From Inia geoffrensis (lineage: Eukaryota > Chordata > Mammalia > Artiodactyla > Iniidae), in contig CM070903.1 in the NCBI GenBank assembly GCA_036417435.1, forward strand, positions 53,978,001 to 54,042,000: DNA of 64,000 nt, read 5' to 3'. This document shows, in pieces, positions 1 to 12,002 of the stretch. Under the pieces are notes generated by a model. That model was given only the letters and a program-made list of their open reading frames with translations. It did not search any database and was not told the DNA's origin. Both the position numbers and the translations under genes were made by a program. Numbering within the stretch: the stretch's first letter is position 1; each line of letters begins with the position of its first letter.

Positions 1-779
1 AATTGTGGTTAAAATTACTCTTTCTTTTCTACTCTTTCTGAAAAAAAAGTTTTAATCAATACTTAAAGCCAAATTTCTAGGTTTTGTACACATCAACAGA
101 AAATACAAACAAGAAATAGAAAGAACACAGAGACTACTATTGATCCCTCTTTACACAAAAGGAGTTATTTTCTTTGGTATTGGCTTTAAAAAGTGGTGTT
201 CCTCCCCTCTCCCTCCCCTTCAATAAAGGAACCAAAAATTCATTGTGTGTAAGCTGGAGCTGCAAGGAATTACTGAAAAAGAACTTAAAAAAAAAAAAAA
301 AAGAAAGAAAAAAAAGCATTATACCAAAGAGAGAAACACATTTCAAGTCAGACTTATCTACTCTCTTGGATTTAGGCACACACATTTTTTACTGTGAGCT
401 GAATGAATGAGCGTGAATACAGGCCTGTGTTGATGGTGCCTTGCACCCAACCACATTACTAAAATCCTTTTCTATATAAATTGCTCAGTGTTGCATTCCT
501 TTTATTTTCTACATTGTTGTACCATAAATACCTAGTTTAAACTAACATTCAATGCCATTTTAGTAAGCCTCTGGAGACCCATTCATTTAAATACATGTAA
601 TAGCAAGGGGAACAACCTAGGACCCATTATACTAGCATACTCCTCCATGTAAAAAAATGATATATTTCTGTCAAAAGCTGATATTTATGACTCTAAATTT
701 TAAACTAAACTTGTGAGAAATAAGTTGTCCTTTTATCCAAAGACTAGTACAGTGTTTCCGACATACAAAAGTATCATTG
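1..779. other. Unassigned AT-rich DNA
   Basis: I see no gene and no repeat I can name here. A short A-rich tract lies near 287-314. The open frames on both strands around 137-410 are low-complexity and lack any family resemblance. Confidence 0.5.
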
Positions 780-1130
780 ACGCATATTTTTTTAAAGTTA
801 CTTTTTACATATTTATTACAATGAATACAATTTTTTAAAAAGCTCAATACTCACAGCTAGCACTTTTTTCTATTTTCCTTCACCATCTATTTTACATGGG
901 CAGTTTTATAGTCAGCTTTCTTCACTTAATACAGTATCATAAACATTTTACTCTGCTGTTACCTGCTTTTCTTAATATCCTATTGCAAGTATGTACATAC
1001 TTACCATAATCATTCCAGCTATTTACATTTTTCCCGTTATAAATCACACTGTAATAAACCTATTTGTGTATGTAAGTTTTTATAATTTAAATAAGATGAA
1101 TTCTGAGAAATAGAATGGTCTTTTAATGAC
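780..1130 (-). repeat. Possible old L1 fragment, antisense
   Basis: The order of phrases (a TTCACTTAATACAGTATCAT-like stretch, then cattccagctatttac, then a TGTAATAAACCT-like stretch) resembles the reverse complement of an old L1 ORF2/3' region. Divergence is high and boundaries are guessed. A DNA transposon remnant is an alternative. Confidence 0.3.
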
Positions 1131-1241
1131 ATTCTTTCCTGAATATAAGAAATTGAATCAGTAATCCAATTTAGTCACTTCCTTTCAGAATAGATAAGAA
1201 TCCAAGCCTCCTTTTACACAATTGTAAAACAGGTTGATAAC

Positions 1242-1365
1242 TCAGACTTGGGGTTAGTAGGTCTAGGTCTCAATTCTATCTCTAATACCTGTACAATCTT
1301 TGGGAAGTGACTTACCTCTTACAGTTCTGATTTTTCTCATCTTAAAACGGAAATAGTGACCTCTG
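1242..1365 (+). repeat. MIR SINE fragment
   Basis: It follows the MIR core and 3' half in order: a TGGGAAGTGACTTACCTCTT segment (consensus: gggcaagttacttaacctct) and then TTTTTCTCATCTTAAAACGG (consensus: tttcctcatctgtaaaatgg). This is an ancient mammalian-wide SINE, heavily mutated. Confidence 0.65.
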
Positions 1366-1796
1366 GTTTCCAGTTCAGCATGTAAGGAGCTTAGAAGTCA
1401 CTACCCCATCCTAATAACAAGTAAAAAGCTGAAGAAATGGAAAAATCAACAACTCCCTGAACCATCAGAAATGTGATGTCACACAGGGTAACTGCTGCCC
1501 CCAAAATTGGAGCATCAGACAAGAGGACACAGAGAATCCCAACTTAGCAAAGCAGAAACCCACAAGCACTGTGGGAACCAGTGCCAGAGTTAGGAAACCT
1601 GAACTGTAATTGATGAATTACTGGAAGCTCAGCTCTGAGTGTTAAACTCAAGGGAGACTCCCGGTCCGTGTTGGAGAAGAGCACAGGAGCTCAACCAGGT
1701 CCATGAGGTGAATATCAGAGAAAAATCCCCTCAAGCTTTCAGCAAGAAGAAAGGGGGAAAAAGCCAATTTGAAAGATACAAGAACATTCTGTTCTT

Positions 1797-2428
1797 TTTT
1801 TTTTTTAAAACATCTTTATTGGAGTATAATTGTTTTACAATGGTGTGTTAGTTTCTGCTTTATAACAAAGTGAATCAGTTATACATATACATATACATAT
1901 GTCCCCATATCTCTTCCCTCTTGCATCTCCCTCCCACCCTCCCTATCCTACCCCTCTAGGTGCTTTGAGCTGCCTCCCTGTGCTATGCGGCTGCTTCCCA
2001 CTAGCTAGCTATTTTACATGTGGTAGTGTATATATGTCCATGCCACTCTCTCACTTCATCCCAGTTTACCCTTCCCCCTCCCTGTGTCCTTAAGTCCATT
2101 CTCTACGTCTGCGTCTTTATTCCTCTCCTGCCCCTAGGTTCTTCAGAACCTTTTTTTTCTTTCTTTAGATTCCATATATATGTGTTAGCATACGGTATTT
2201 GTTTTTCTCTTTCTGACTTACTTCACTTTGTATGACAGACTCTAGGTCCATCCACCTCACTACCCTGAGAAAGCCATAATTCAAAAAGAGTCATGTACCA
2301 AAATGTTCATTGCAGCTCTATTTACAATAGCCAGGGCATGGAAGCAACCTAAGTGTCCATCAACAGATGAACGGATAAAGAAGATGTGGCACATATATAC
2401 AATGGAATATTACTCAGCCATAAAAAGA
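1797..2428 (-). mobile_element. 5'-inverted (twin-primed) young L1
   Basis: The left part, 1797 to about 2261, is a cetartiodactyl-type L1 3' end on the minus strand, beginning with a T run (the reverse-complemented poly-A tail). The right part, about 2262-2428, is L1 sequence from just upstream in ORF2, but on the plus strand. A 14-bp target duplication, AACATTCTGTTCTT, flanks both parts at 1783-1796 and 2429-2442. One insertion with its 5' portion inverted is the classic twin-priming product. It lies inside the older L1M. Confidence 0.88.
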
Positions 2429-3369
2429 AACATTCTGTTCTTAACAAGGCCTGACTTCAGGAGAAATTGTTTTACCAGAGCCTAAGTTTCTGGTGATTTA
2501 TAATAGCCTAACTTACCTGGGAGGGAAATACTCAACTCTATTTCCCTCTAGCTTTCCACATAGGGGAAGGGAAACACACTACTCCAGCCTCCTCTAGCCA
2601 TTCTGTGCTGACTAATGGGGAGAAAACCTGAGAATCACTGGTGAAGTTTAAAATCCAGGAGCATAGGCTCACCAGGAGACTACAGAATGCTTCCCCTCCC
2701 CCACACCTTACCACTACATTACTGAAGGCCTATTTACTATCATTCTTTTTACCCAGTACACCATGTCTCCCTTTCAACACAAAATTATAAGGTATACTAG
2801 AAGGCAAAAAACAGTTTTGGGAGACTGAACAAGCGTTAGAACCAGAGTCAGCAGGAATGCCAGAGTTATCAGACCAGGAGTTTTTAACAAGTATGCTAAG
2901 AACTCTAATGTACAAGAACAGATGAATAATGTAAGCAAAGAGATGGAAATTCTAATAAAGAATCAAACAGAAATTCTAGAGATCAAAAACACTGTAGTAG
3001 AAATGAAGAATGCCTTTAATAAGCTCATCAGTAAACAGGAAACAGCCTAGGAAAGAATCTCTGCACTCAAGAATATTACAATAGAAAATTCCAAAAGTGA
3101 AAAGCAAGGAGAAAAAAGACATACTCACAAAATCCCCAATAGAACAGCATGCCCAAGAACTGTGGTATAACCACAAAATTTGTAACATATGTGTAATGGG
3201 AATACCAGAAGGAGAAGCTAAAGAGAGAAAGGAACGGAAGTAGTCTTTGAAGCTATAATAATTGAGAATTTCCCCCAAATTAATGCCAGGCACCAAAATG
3301 TACATCCAGGAATCTCAGAGAACACTAAGCAGATAACGCCAAGAAAAAACCCTACACGTAGGCATGTCA

Positions 3370-3549
3370 CCACGACTACTGAAGCCCATGCACCTGGAGC
3401 CCATGCTCTGCAACAAGAGAAGCCACCACAATGAGAAGGCCACACACCGCAATGAAGAGTGGCCCCTGCTCGCGGCAACTAGAGAAAGCCCATGCTCAGC
3501 AATGAAGACCCAATGCAGCCAAAAATAAATAAATAAAGTTAAAAAAAAA
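3370..3549 (+). mobile_element. CHR-1-type SINE, 5'-truncated
   Basis: It contains the repeated 'CACAACTACTGA..GCCC'-type segments, AACAAGAGAAGCCACC, a GCAACTAGAGAAAGCCC segment, GACCCAATGCAGCC and an AAATAAATAAATAAAG tail, which are features of the CHR-1 family of whales, hippos and ruminants. The tRNA-like head is absent. It sits in ORF1 of the old L1M. I could not find a convincing target-site duplication. Confidence 0.75.
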
Positions 3550-4972
3550 TTAAAGATAAAGAAAAATCATGAAAGAAGCTAGAGGAAAAACCCACCTTAC
3601 CTATAGAAGAGCATGGATAATAATTACATCTTACTTCTCCTAAAAAAAAAAAATACAAGCAAGAGGAGAATGAAGTGAAATATTTCAAGTATTGAGAGAA
3701 AAGAACCCTACCAACCTAGGATTTGGTACCCTGCAAAACTGTCCATTAAAAGTGAAGGAGAAATAAAGACTTTCTCAGACACATAAAAATTAAGGGAATT
3801 TGTTTCCAGTAGACCTGCCTTGCAAGAAACATTAAAAAAAAATTCTTCAGAGAGAAGGAAATGATATAGGTCAGAAACTTGGATTTACATAAAAAAGGAA
3901 GAACATTAGAGAATTAATAAGTGAAGATGAAATATTTCTTATTCTTACTTGATTTAACATATTTCTTATTCTTAATTGATTTAACAGATTTCAGTTTGTT
4001 CAAAATAATAATAGCAACAAATCTTAGATTATGTCCTTTTATGTATAAGTGAAATAAATGACAGCAATTATACAAGGAATGGGAGGGAAGAATTACAAAT
4101 ATTTTGTTATTATAAGGTATTTGCAATACCTGTGAATTGATATACTGTTATTTGAAAGTAGACTTGGATTGACTATAGGTATATATTGCAAATCTATGGC
4201 AATCACTAACAAAAGTAAAAAAAGAAATACAACTGATATGCTAAGAAAGGAGAAAATATGGAATCATATAAAATGCTCAATTAAAACCACAAAAGACAGA
4301 AAAATATTAAAAAGGAACCAAGAACAAAGGCAGCAAATAGAAAACAGACACAAATATGTTAGATATTAATCCACTATGTCAATAATCACTTTGAACATCA
4401 ATGGGCTAAATTTACCAGTTAAAAGGTAGAAACTGACAGCGTGGATCAAAAAACAAGACCCAACCATATGCTGTCTACGAGAAACCCTCTTTAAATATAA
4501 AGATAGGCACTCTCATTCATTGATGGTGGGAATGCATAATGGTACAGCCACTTTGGAAGATAATTTGGCTGCTTCTTACAAAACTAAACATACTCTTACC
4601 CTATTTTCTAGCAATCAAACAACCTAAAGGAGTTGAAAACATATGTCCACACAAAAACCTACACATGGATGCCAAAACTTGGAAGCAAACACAATGTTTT
4701 TTAGTAGGTGAATGGATAAACTGTGGTATATCCAGACAATGGAATATTATTTAGCACTAAAAATGAATGAAATATGAAGCCATGAAAAGACACAGAGGAA
4801 ACATAAATGCATATTACTAAGTGAAAGAAGTCAATCTGAAAAAGCTATATACCGTATGTTTCCAAATATATAACATTCTAGAAAAAGGCAAAGCTATGGA
4901 GACAGTAGGCATTTCAGTATTTGCCAAGGGTTGTGGGGGTGGGGGTGAATAGGCAAAGCATAGAGGATTTTT

Positions 4973-5281
4973 TTAAAAACTACTTTTCAAAGTCGTTTTA
5001 GGGTCACAGAAAAATTAACCGGAAGGTACAGAGATTTCCCATATACTCCCTTCCCCCACACATGCACAGCCTCCTGCATTATCAACATCCCCAGCAGAGT
5101 GGTACATTTGTTACCACTGATGAACCTACAATGACACATCATAATCACCCAGAGACTACAGTAGACTAGGGTTCACTCTTGGTGTTGTACATTCTATGAG
5201 TTTGGACAAAGGGATAATGATATGTATCCTCCACTGTATGTAGTACTGTACAGAAGTTTCACTGTCCTAAAAATCCTCTGT
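4973..5281 (-). mobile_element. Antisense L1 3' UTR inserted in L1 3' UTR
   Basis: The sequence is the reverse complement of the same L1ME-like 3' UTR that resumes on the plus strand at 5282. It starts with a T/A-rich run (the tail) and is flanked by exact 15-bp copies of GCATAGAGGATTTTT at 4958-4972 and 5282-5296. Together with the following sense copy it makes a near-palindrome of about 300-bp arms centred near 5283. Confidence 0.8.
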
Positions 5282-5611
5282 GCATAGAGGATTTTTAGAG
5301 CAGTGAAAATACTGTTTGATACTGTAATGATGGATATATGTCATTATACATTTGTCAAAACCCATAGAGTATACAACACAAAGAGTGAATGAACTAGTGA
5401 AAACTGCAGACTTTGGGTGATAATGATGTGTCTATGTAGGTTCATTTATTGTAATAAATGTACCATTTGGCTAAGGAATCTTTATAATGGGGGAGGCTGT
5501 GCATGTGTGAGAACAGGGGATAAAGGGAAACTCTCTGCTCTGTTCTTTCTGCTCAAATTTGCTGTGAATCTAAAACTGCTTGAAGAAATGAAGCTTATAA
5601 ATTATAAAGAA

Positions 5612-5865
5612 ATTGGGAGTAATAATGCCTATTTGCCCATACAAATGATTGTGCACATTAAAAAATGTAAGGTCAATACAAATATAAACTATTATGTTGC
5701 GATATTCAAGGTAATTGTAATATTTGGCAAATCAGTAAACACTTGGATAGCAAATAAAAAATTCATGGCATAAAAATATCAATGCAACTAGATTTCATTT
5801 AAAATTTGCTAAAAAATGAGATGATCCTGTACTAGTGATAATAATATAGTTGCTCTAGATGAAAA
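5612..5865. other. Unassigned AT-rich DNA
   Basis: No gene or recognisable repeat was seen between the L1M tail and the SINE. Confidence 0.5.
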
Positions 5866-5875
5866 ACAAATGGAG

Positions 5876-6090
5876 GTGTTTTTTTTTTCTTTTTTTTGCT
5901 TTACGCAGGCCTCTCACTGTTGCGGCCTCTCCCGCTGCGGAGCACAGGCTCCGGACACGCAGGCTCAGCGGTCATGGCTCACGGGCCCAGCCGCTCCGCG
6001 GCACGTGGGATATTCCCGGACCGGGGCACGAACCGGCGTCCCCTGCATCGGCAGGCGGACTCTCAACCACTGCGCCACCAGGGAAGCCCC
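5876..6090 (-). mobile_element. CHR-2-type tRNA-derived SINE
   Basis: On the minus strand it begins with the GGGCTTCCCTGGTGG head at 6089. It has the tRNA-like A and B box region and a GC-rich body, and ends in an A tail seen as a T run at 5879-5898. A 10-bp duplication, ACAAATGGAG, lies at 5866-5875 and 6091-6100. The short open frames inside it are by-products of the SINE sequence. Confidence 0.93.
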
Positions 6091-6100
6091 ACAAATGGAG

Positions 6101-6789
6101 TTTTTATGAAATATTTCTGAGGTTTAGAAAACTGATGCTTCCAGTTTGGAAACAGTGCTACTAGAAAAAGGCGTCAATAGAGAAACAGCTCACTGATCTT
6201 TACATTGTGTTTTCAGCCTCCTTTCAGCAATAGTTTTGGAATCACTGACATCCCAGGTTCTTCTTTATGGATTCTGAATATCTCTGGCAGAACCAAGAAT
6301 CAGAAGCATTTTAGCCAGCTAAATGGTTGTAGCCTTTATCTTCAAGGCAGATGTCTGCTTTAATTACATCCAACTATTCTTGTTTAATTTGAAACGTGAC
6401 CAGTGCCAACACTTAAAATACATATACAGTTCTATCTGTTCTAATACTATGCTAAATACAAACAATACTGGATTTTTTTTTCACTTTCAATTGTTCAATT
6501 TCAAATTACTTTCATCCTCAGAATCAGTGAGTAATGAACAATCATTTGGAATATGTTTTTATGATCTTTAAACATCCTATAGATGTGACATGGTATTTAT
6601 ATCAATGTGCATTTCCACACGAACTTTGTTTCTATTTTATTTTCAGAAATAACTGCTTATTTTAATTAAAATAAATCGACTCCATGACAAGAGGATGAAC
6701 AAGATCTTTCTAAGGAGCTTGAGGTGAGGAGAGTTATAGGTTTGGATGACAAGTACTTAATGGCCTGATTATACTGTTTTGGTGGAATA
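6101..6789. other. Unassigned DNA
   Basis: AT-rich sequence with no recognised gene or repeat. Confidence 0.5.
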
Positions 6790-7260
6790 AAAGCTATTTA
6801 ACTTTGGTTTTTACTCGTAAAAGATAAACTGGGCCATATTAAAACTTTTAAGAGTTTACTTGGGCAAAAATCGATTAGAGTCAGGCATAACCAAATAGGA
6901 AGCGGTTAGGAGAACTCCACCAACAGGAGCTGAGGAGAGATTTTTAAAGAGAAAAAGTGGAAGGAAATTGTTGATTGGCTGTAGCTTAAAGTCTAGTTGG
7001 TTGTTTGTGATTGGCTGTCCTTAGGTTTCAATTTTGCAATCTTGAGGCATTTACAGGCTAAGATTTTGGTTTGCTTCTTTGTACCACCTCAGTCGAATAG
7101 TGTCCTTGTTTAATTAGTTTAACATCACACATTATCAAAGTTATGTCAGATTGTTGGTTATTTTTACTTGTAGATTTTAAGTCTGGGAAATCGGGATAAT
7201 TTTAGAGTTTAACAAAATCCCTCTGTTGTTTGCACATAATCTGAAATAAGAAAAATCAGT
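6790..7260. repeat. Possible old LTR
   Basis: The style of the sequence suggests an old LTR, but I cannot name a family and see no terminal TG/CA pair or target duplication. Two copies of GATTGGCTGT (inverted CCAAT boxes) stand 36 bp apart at 6973-6982 and 7009-7018. Confidence 0.25.
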
Positions 7261-9570
7261 GAAAAGATGAAAAGGAGAATCAGAAATATGGGATTGTATT
7301 TGAGAAAACATCACAGGAATAAAAAGTGACCGTCAATTTGGGTTCGAAGCGTATGTAATATTAGGATTATGGTTCAAACAAAAGGCAATGTATATGAAAT
7401 CAGAGAAGACAGTGCTCCATTGGTTTTGGTTTGTCTATAGGTAATCATATTCATGACTCCCGAAGAGTTCTGGAAACTGAGATGGAGGCCACAGTGGTTG
7501 CATAATATGTCCACTTAGCAACTCTGTGATGATGGCAGGTTATCTGGAGCCCTACATGCGTGAGTACCTCATTGACTTCCAGGGAGCAAGAAAAGGAGAT
7601 TTGGTGCCAAATAGTCAGGCCCCTCAGGATATCAGAGAAAAAGGAAACGGCCGTGAGGCAGTTATGTAAAAGCTCGTCCTGAGGCTGGGAATGGTACAGG
7701 GATTTTTTTAGCCTGTTTTTGGCCTGACATACTAGGCTTGTAATCAGTAGTGAAAATATGCAGCTTTGGGTTATAGCCTTTAATTCTCCTTGAACTTATT
7801 TCTACAGAACTCTTTTTCTCCTTAATAAACAAGACTATAAAACTGAAACTTCAGGTGGCAATTTGGAAACCTAAAGAGCTGTGAGGGCTGAAAGGGGGAA
7901 AAATGATCTCCCCACTTTGTGGCAGTAGCTGTAGCTCAAGGAATGAGAAGAGAAAAGTGGACAGTATCTGCGTATGGAGAGCAGCAAAAGGAGACAACAG
8001 GTACCTGGGAAACCTGCAGAGGAAGACGAGCTAGAGGTTTCAGAGGATCCATCCTAATACTTAGGGGAAGGCTCAGAGGATACAGCACAGTCCTAGAAAA
8101 GAAAACAAGCAAAAGAAGAAAACGGGTACTAGAAAATTATCCAACATCTACTGAACTGAATTGAAACAAGCAGTTAAAATGAACACCATGAGGGTTAGAA
8201 TTGGTTTTGTAACTTTCCATCAGGTATATGTAAGTATTTATTGTTACACAGTGACTCGATTTATCTTTCAGCTTTGGAACTGGGACATTTAATACATCAA
8301 CAGGCCTAAAGCTTCTTAGAGATTAGCAGAGTCTCACCTGGTTGGCCCCTGGTGTCTCCCTCTCAGTTGACATTGCCCCAGATCATATCAAAGGAACCAG
8401 TCTACAGTCTCCTAGGATAAGGGGGGAGGGTTATCCACTCTACCTACTATACTAATAAAGCTCCTCAACCTTATCTCCTCTTTGGAAGCCCATCCCTTTC
8501 ACCTGAAGGATGAAGAGTCTGAGGGCGTGGAGGGCAGTCTTCATTGTTTTGGGGAAGTCATTGTGACAATGTTAAACCAGCAATAATTTCCCTACATGAT
8601 AATCACCCAAAGGTACAGTGCTATAGTCATTTTCTGGGCTTCATTTTGAACAGCTCTTTTAAAAGAGACAAATATTTGAATATTATTCTTAGATGCTTTC
8701 TTCTCCCTAACCTGCAAAGGAAGGTATGGTTTTGAATTTTAATGTATCTACCTTGAAATTTCAGTAAAAATTTTCCCCCAAGAACTGTTGGCTAAAAATA
8801 CCCCACTATCTGTACTAATACCTTTCTATCAAGTTAATATTTTAGTGATAAGTAGTATCAGATGCTGTATTCTTGGGCTTGTTTTTAATCAATTGGTTTC
8901 TATTTTGATGCTCTCTAAATATTAAAATACAAAGTCTTCCTAGTCAAGATAGTCTGCTGGACCACTGAAATTCAAAGGGGTCATAAGAGAGGAATATCAC
9001 TGGCTCATCAACATTTGAAAATTTCATTTTCTTCCTGCAATATTTAATTATTACAAAAAAACAGAGCATTGGATGGAAAGAGAAAAGTTTTATCTCAAGT
9101 GGCCCAGGGATGCATCATTTAGAAAGGCTGTGTTGATTTTTGTGTATGAGGAGGTAGAGAGGATTGTGGTGTTTTTTTTAAAACACACTAAACTGGGTTT
9201 TATCTTTATTGCCACACAGAGAAAAAATAGGCTTTTGTCAGAGGGTAAAGTCACCAGGAAGAGTTAGGTTGCAGACATCTCACTTCAAGGAATCTCATCT
9301 AATCAGGGGTGCAGCAGACCAGTCACATCAGATCTGAGGCTTGCCATACAGAGGGGCTCTTCAAAGACTTGCCTTCAAACCTCTGGGACTCCTCAGATCA
9401 TTTGCTCCCAGACTGACTTCCCTGGCATCGATATTAGTATCCTCTGTTCCTGCTGGTTGCCACACACAGCCCTGAAGTGGTACGGAACGATGGAAAAACA
9501 GACTCTCTAGAAGAACAATCTCCTCATTCAAAAAGGCAGAATAAAAATGCATATAAAAAACACATCTATC
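7261..9570. other. Unassigned DNA, possibly including old repeats
   Basis: No gene is visible. The 81-codon frame near 7919-8164 has a basic, low-complexity product with no family resemblance. The region may contain further LTR or LTR-internal remnants, but I cannot show it. Confidence 0.4.
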
Positions 9571-11531
9571 TTTTTCCCCCAGCTTTATTGAGATATAATT
9601 GACATATAATACCTTGTAAGTTTAAGGTATACAAGGTGTTGACTTGAGCCACATATATATTGTAAAATGATGACCAGCACAGCATTAGCTAATGCCTCCA
9701 TGACGTCACATAGTTATCTTGTACCTTTTCTGAAGTGAAAACATTTAAGATTTATTCTCTTACCAACTCTCAAGGATATAAAACAGTATTGTTAACTATA
9801 ACCACCATGCTGTACGTTAGATCCCCAGAACCTATTGATCTTATAGCTGAAGGTTTATACTCTGTGATCTACATCTCCCCATTCCCCTCACCAACCAGCC
9901 ACTAGTAACCACTATTCTTGTCTCTGTTTCTGTGAATTTGGCTTTTTAGATTCCACATAGAAGTAACATCACATAGTATTTGTCTTTCCTGTCTGACCTA
10001 TTTCACTTAGCATAAAGCCCTCAAGGTCCATCCACACTATTACCAATAGCGGGATGTCTTTCTCAAGGCTGAGTAACATTCCACTGTATATGTATACTGC
10101 ATTATCTTTATCCAGTCATCCACTGATGAACATTTAGGTTGTCTCCATAACTTGGCTCTTGTGAATAATGCTTCAGTAAACATGGGAGTGTAAATATCTT
10201 TTTGATACCTTGTTTTCACTTCCTTTGCATATATACTCAGAAGTGGGATGGCTGGACCATAGGGTGGTTCTTTTTAAAATTTTTTTGAGGTCTTCCACAC
10301 TGTTTTCCATAGTGGCTACACCCATGTGTATTCCCACCAACAGTGCACAAGAGTTCCCCTTTCTCCACATCCTTGCCAACACTTGCTACCTCTTGTCTTC
10401 ATGATGACAGCCATTCTAACAGTGATATCTTATTGTAATTTTGATTTGCCTTTCCCTGATGATTAGTGATGTTGAACACCTTTTCATATATCTGTTGGCC
10501 ACGTGCATCTTCTTTGGAAAAATGACTATTCAGTTCCTCTGCCAACTTTTTAATCAGATTCTTGGTTTGTTGCTATTGAGTTGTACAAGTTCTTTAATAT
10601 TTTGGATATTAACCCCTTATCAGATTTATGATTTACAAATATTTTCTCCCATTCCATAGGTAGCCTTTTCATTTTGATGATGGTTTCATTTGCTGTGCAG
10701 AAGCTTTTTAGACTGATGTAGTCCCACTTGTTTATTTTTGCTTTTATAATAAAATCCACAAAAATCATTGCCAAGAGCACTGTCAAGGAGCTTACCCAAT
10801 GTGTTTTATTCTAGGAGTTTTACGGTTTCAGGGCTTACGTTCACATCTTTAATTCATTTTGAGTTGATGTTTGTGAGTGGTGTAAGATAGAGTTCAATTT
10901 CTTTTCTTTTTCTTTTTTTCTGCATGTACCTGTCCAGTTTTCTCAACACCATTTATTGAAGAGACCATCCTCTCCCCATTGTATGTTCTTCACTACTTTA
11001 TGATAAATTAATTAACCAAATATGCATGGGTTTATTTCTTGGCTCTTTATTCTGTTCCATTGATCTACGTTTCTGTTTTTACACCAATAGCCTATTTCTT
11101 GTGATTACTATAGCTTTGCAATATAGTTTGATATCAGGAAACATAATGCCTCCAGCTTTGTTCTTCTTTCTCAAGATTGCTTTGGCTATTTGGGATCTTC
11201 TGTGGCTTCATTCAAACTTTGGGGTTGTTTTTTCTACTTCTGTGATAAATGCCATTTGAATATTGATAGGGGTTGCATTGAATCTATAGCTATCTTTGGG
11301 TAGTGTGGACACTTTTATGATACTCATTCTTCTGATCCATGAGCAGGGAATATCTATTTATTTGTGTCTTCTTGAATTTCTTTCATCAGTGTCATAGATT
11401 TCAGTGTACATATCTGTAAACTTTTTGGTTAAATTTAATCTTATTTTATTCTTTTTGCTATTTTAAAGGGATTGTTTTCTTAATTCTCTTTCTGATAGTT
11501 TGTTGTTAGTGTATAGAAATACAACTGATTT
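9571..11531 (-). mobile_element. Old L1MA-like LINE, antisense, 3' part
   Basis: It starts with AGCTTTATTGAGATATAATT, the reverse complement of an L1MA/L1MB-type 3' end, and continues through 3' UTR and ORF2 in reverse. Typical reverse-strand ORF2 phrases occur near 10020-10660 and 10920-11340. The frame is broken throughout. It is interrupted at 11531 by a younger L1 and resumes at 17262. Confidence 0.85.
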
Positions 11532-12002
11532 CTTTTTAAACATCTTTATTGGAGTATAACTGCTTTACAATGGTATGTTAGTTTCTGCTTTATAACAAAG
11601 TGAATCAGCTATACATATACATATATCCTCATATCTCCCGCCTCTTGCATCTCCGTCTCACCCTCCCTATACCACCTCTCTAGGTGGTCACAAAACACCG
11701 AGCTGATCTCCCTGTGCTATGCAGCTGCTTCCCACTAGCTATCTATTTTACATTTGGTGGTATATATTAGTCCATGCCACTCTCTCATTTCGCCCCAGCT
11801 TACCCTTACCCCTCCCCGTGTCCTCAAGTCCATTCTCTACATCTGTGTCTTTATTCCTGTCCTGCCCCTAGGTTCTTCATAACCTTATTTTTTTCAGATT
11901 CCATATATATGTGGTAGTATGCAGTATTTGTTTTTCTCTTTCTGACTTACTTCACTCTGTAGGACAGACTCTAGGTCCATCCACCTCACTACAAATAACC
12001 CA

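Larger units (their letters stand above)
1366..5610 (+). mobile_element. Old L1M-type LINE, sense, much interrupted
   Basis: Pieces of one ancient L1 run in order on the plus strand. 1366-1782 and 2443-2900 look like 5' UTR. 2900-3840 is ORF1, with the coiled-coil-like coding stretch near 2930-3030 and the C-terminal region at 3560-3840. An inter-ORF region follows. The start of ORF2 lies near 4375-4508 (endonuclease N-terminus), and the 3' end of ORF2 resumes at about 4509. The 3' UTR is at 4870-5610. About 3 kb of ORF2, including all the reverse transcriptase, is missing between 4508 and 4509. Stops occur in every frame, so it is dead. It is interrupted by a young L1 (1797-2428), a CHR-1 SINE (3370-3549) and an antisense L1 3' UTR (4973-5281). 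The subfamily (L1ME-like from its 3' UTR) is inferred. Confidence 0.8.

Noticed and set aside
5417..5773. 118-codon frame
   Set aside because: Its first part lies in an L1 3' UTR, which is non-coding.
5876..6090. tRNA-like heads of the SINEs as tRNA genes
   Set aside because: They have A/B box-like words but are embedded in SINEs with tails and target duplications, and no intact tRNA cloverleaf was recognised.
5859..6164. Open frames of 60-130 codons over each CHR-2 SINE, on both strands
   Set aside because: The same peptides recur at every SINE copy in the window. They come from the GC-rich SINE body and not from genes.
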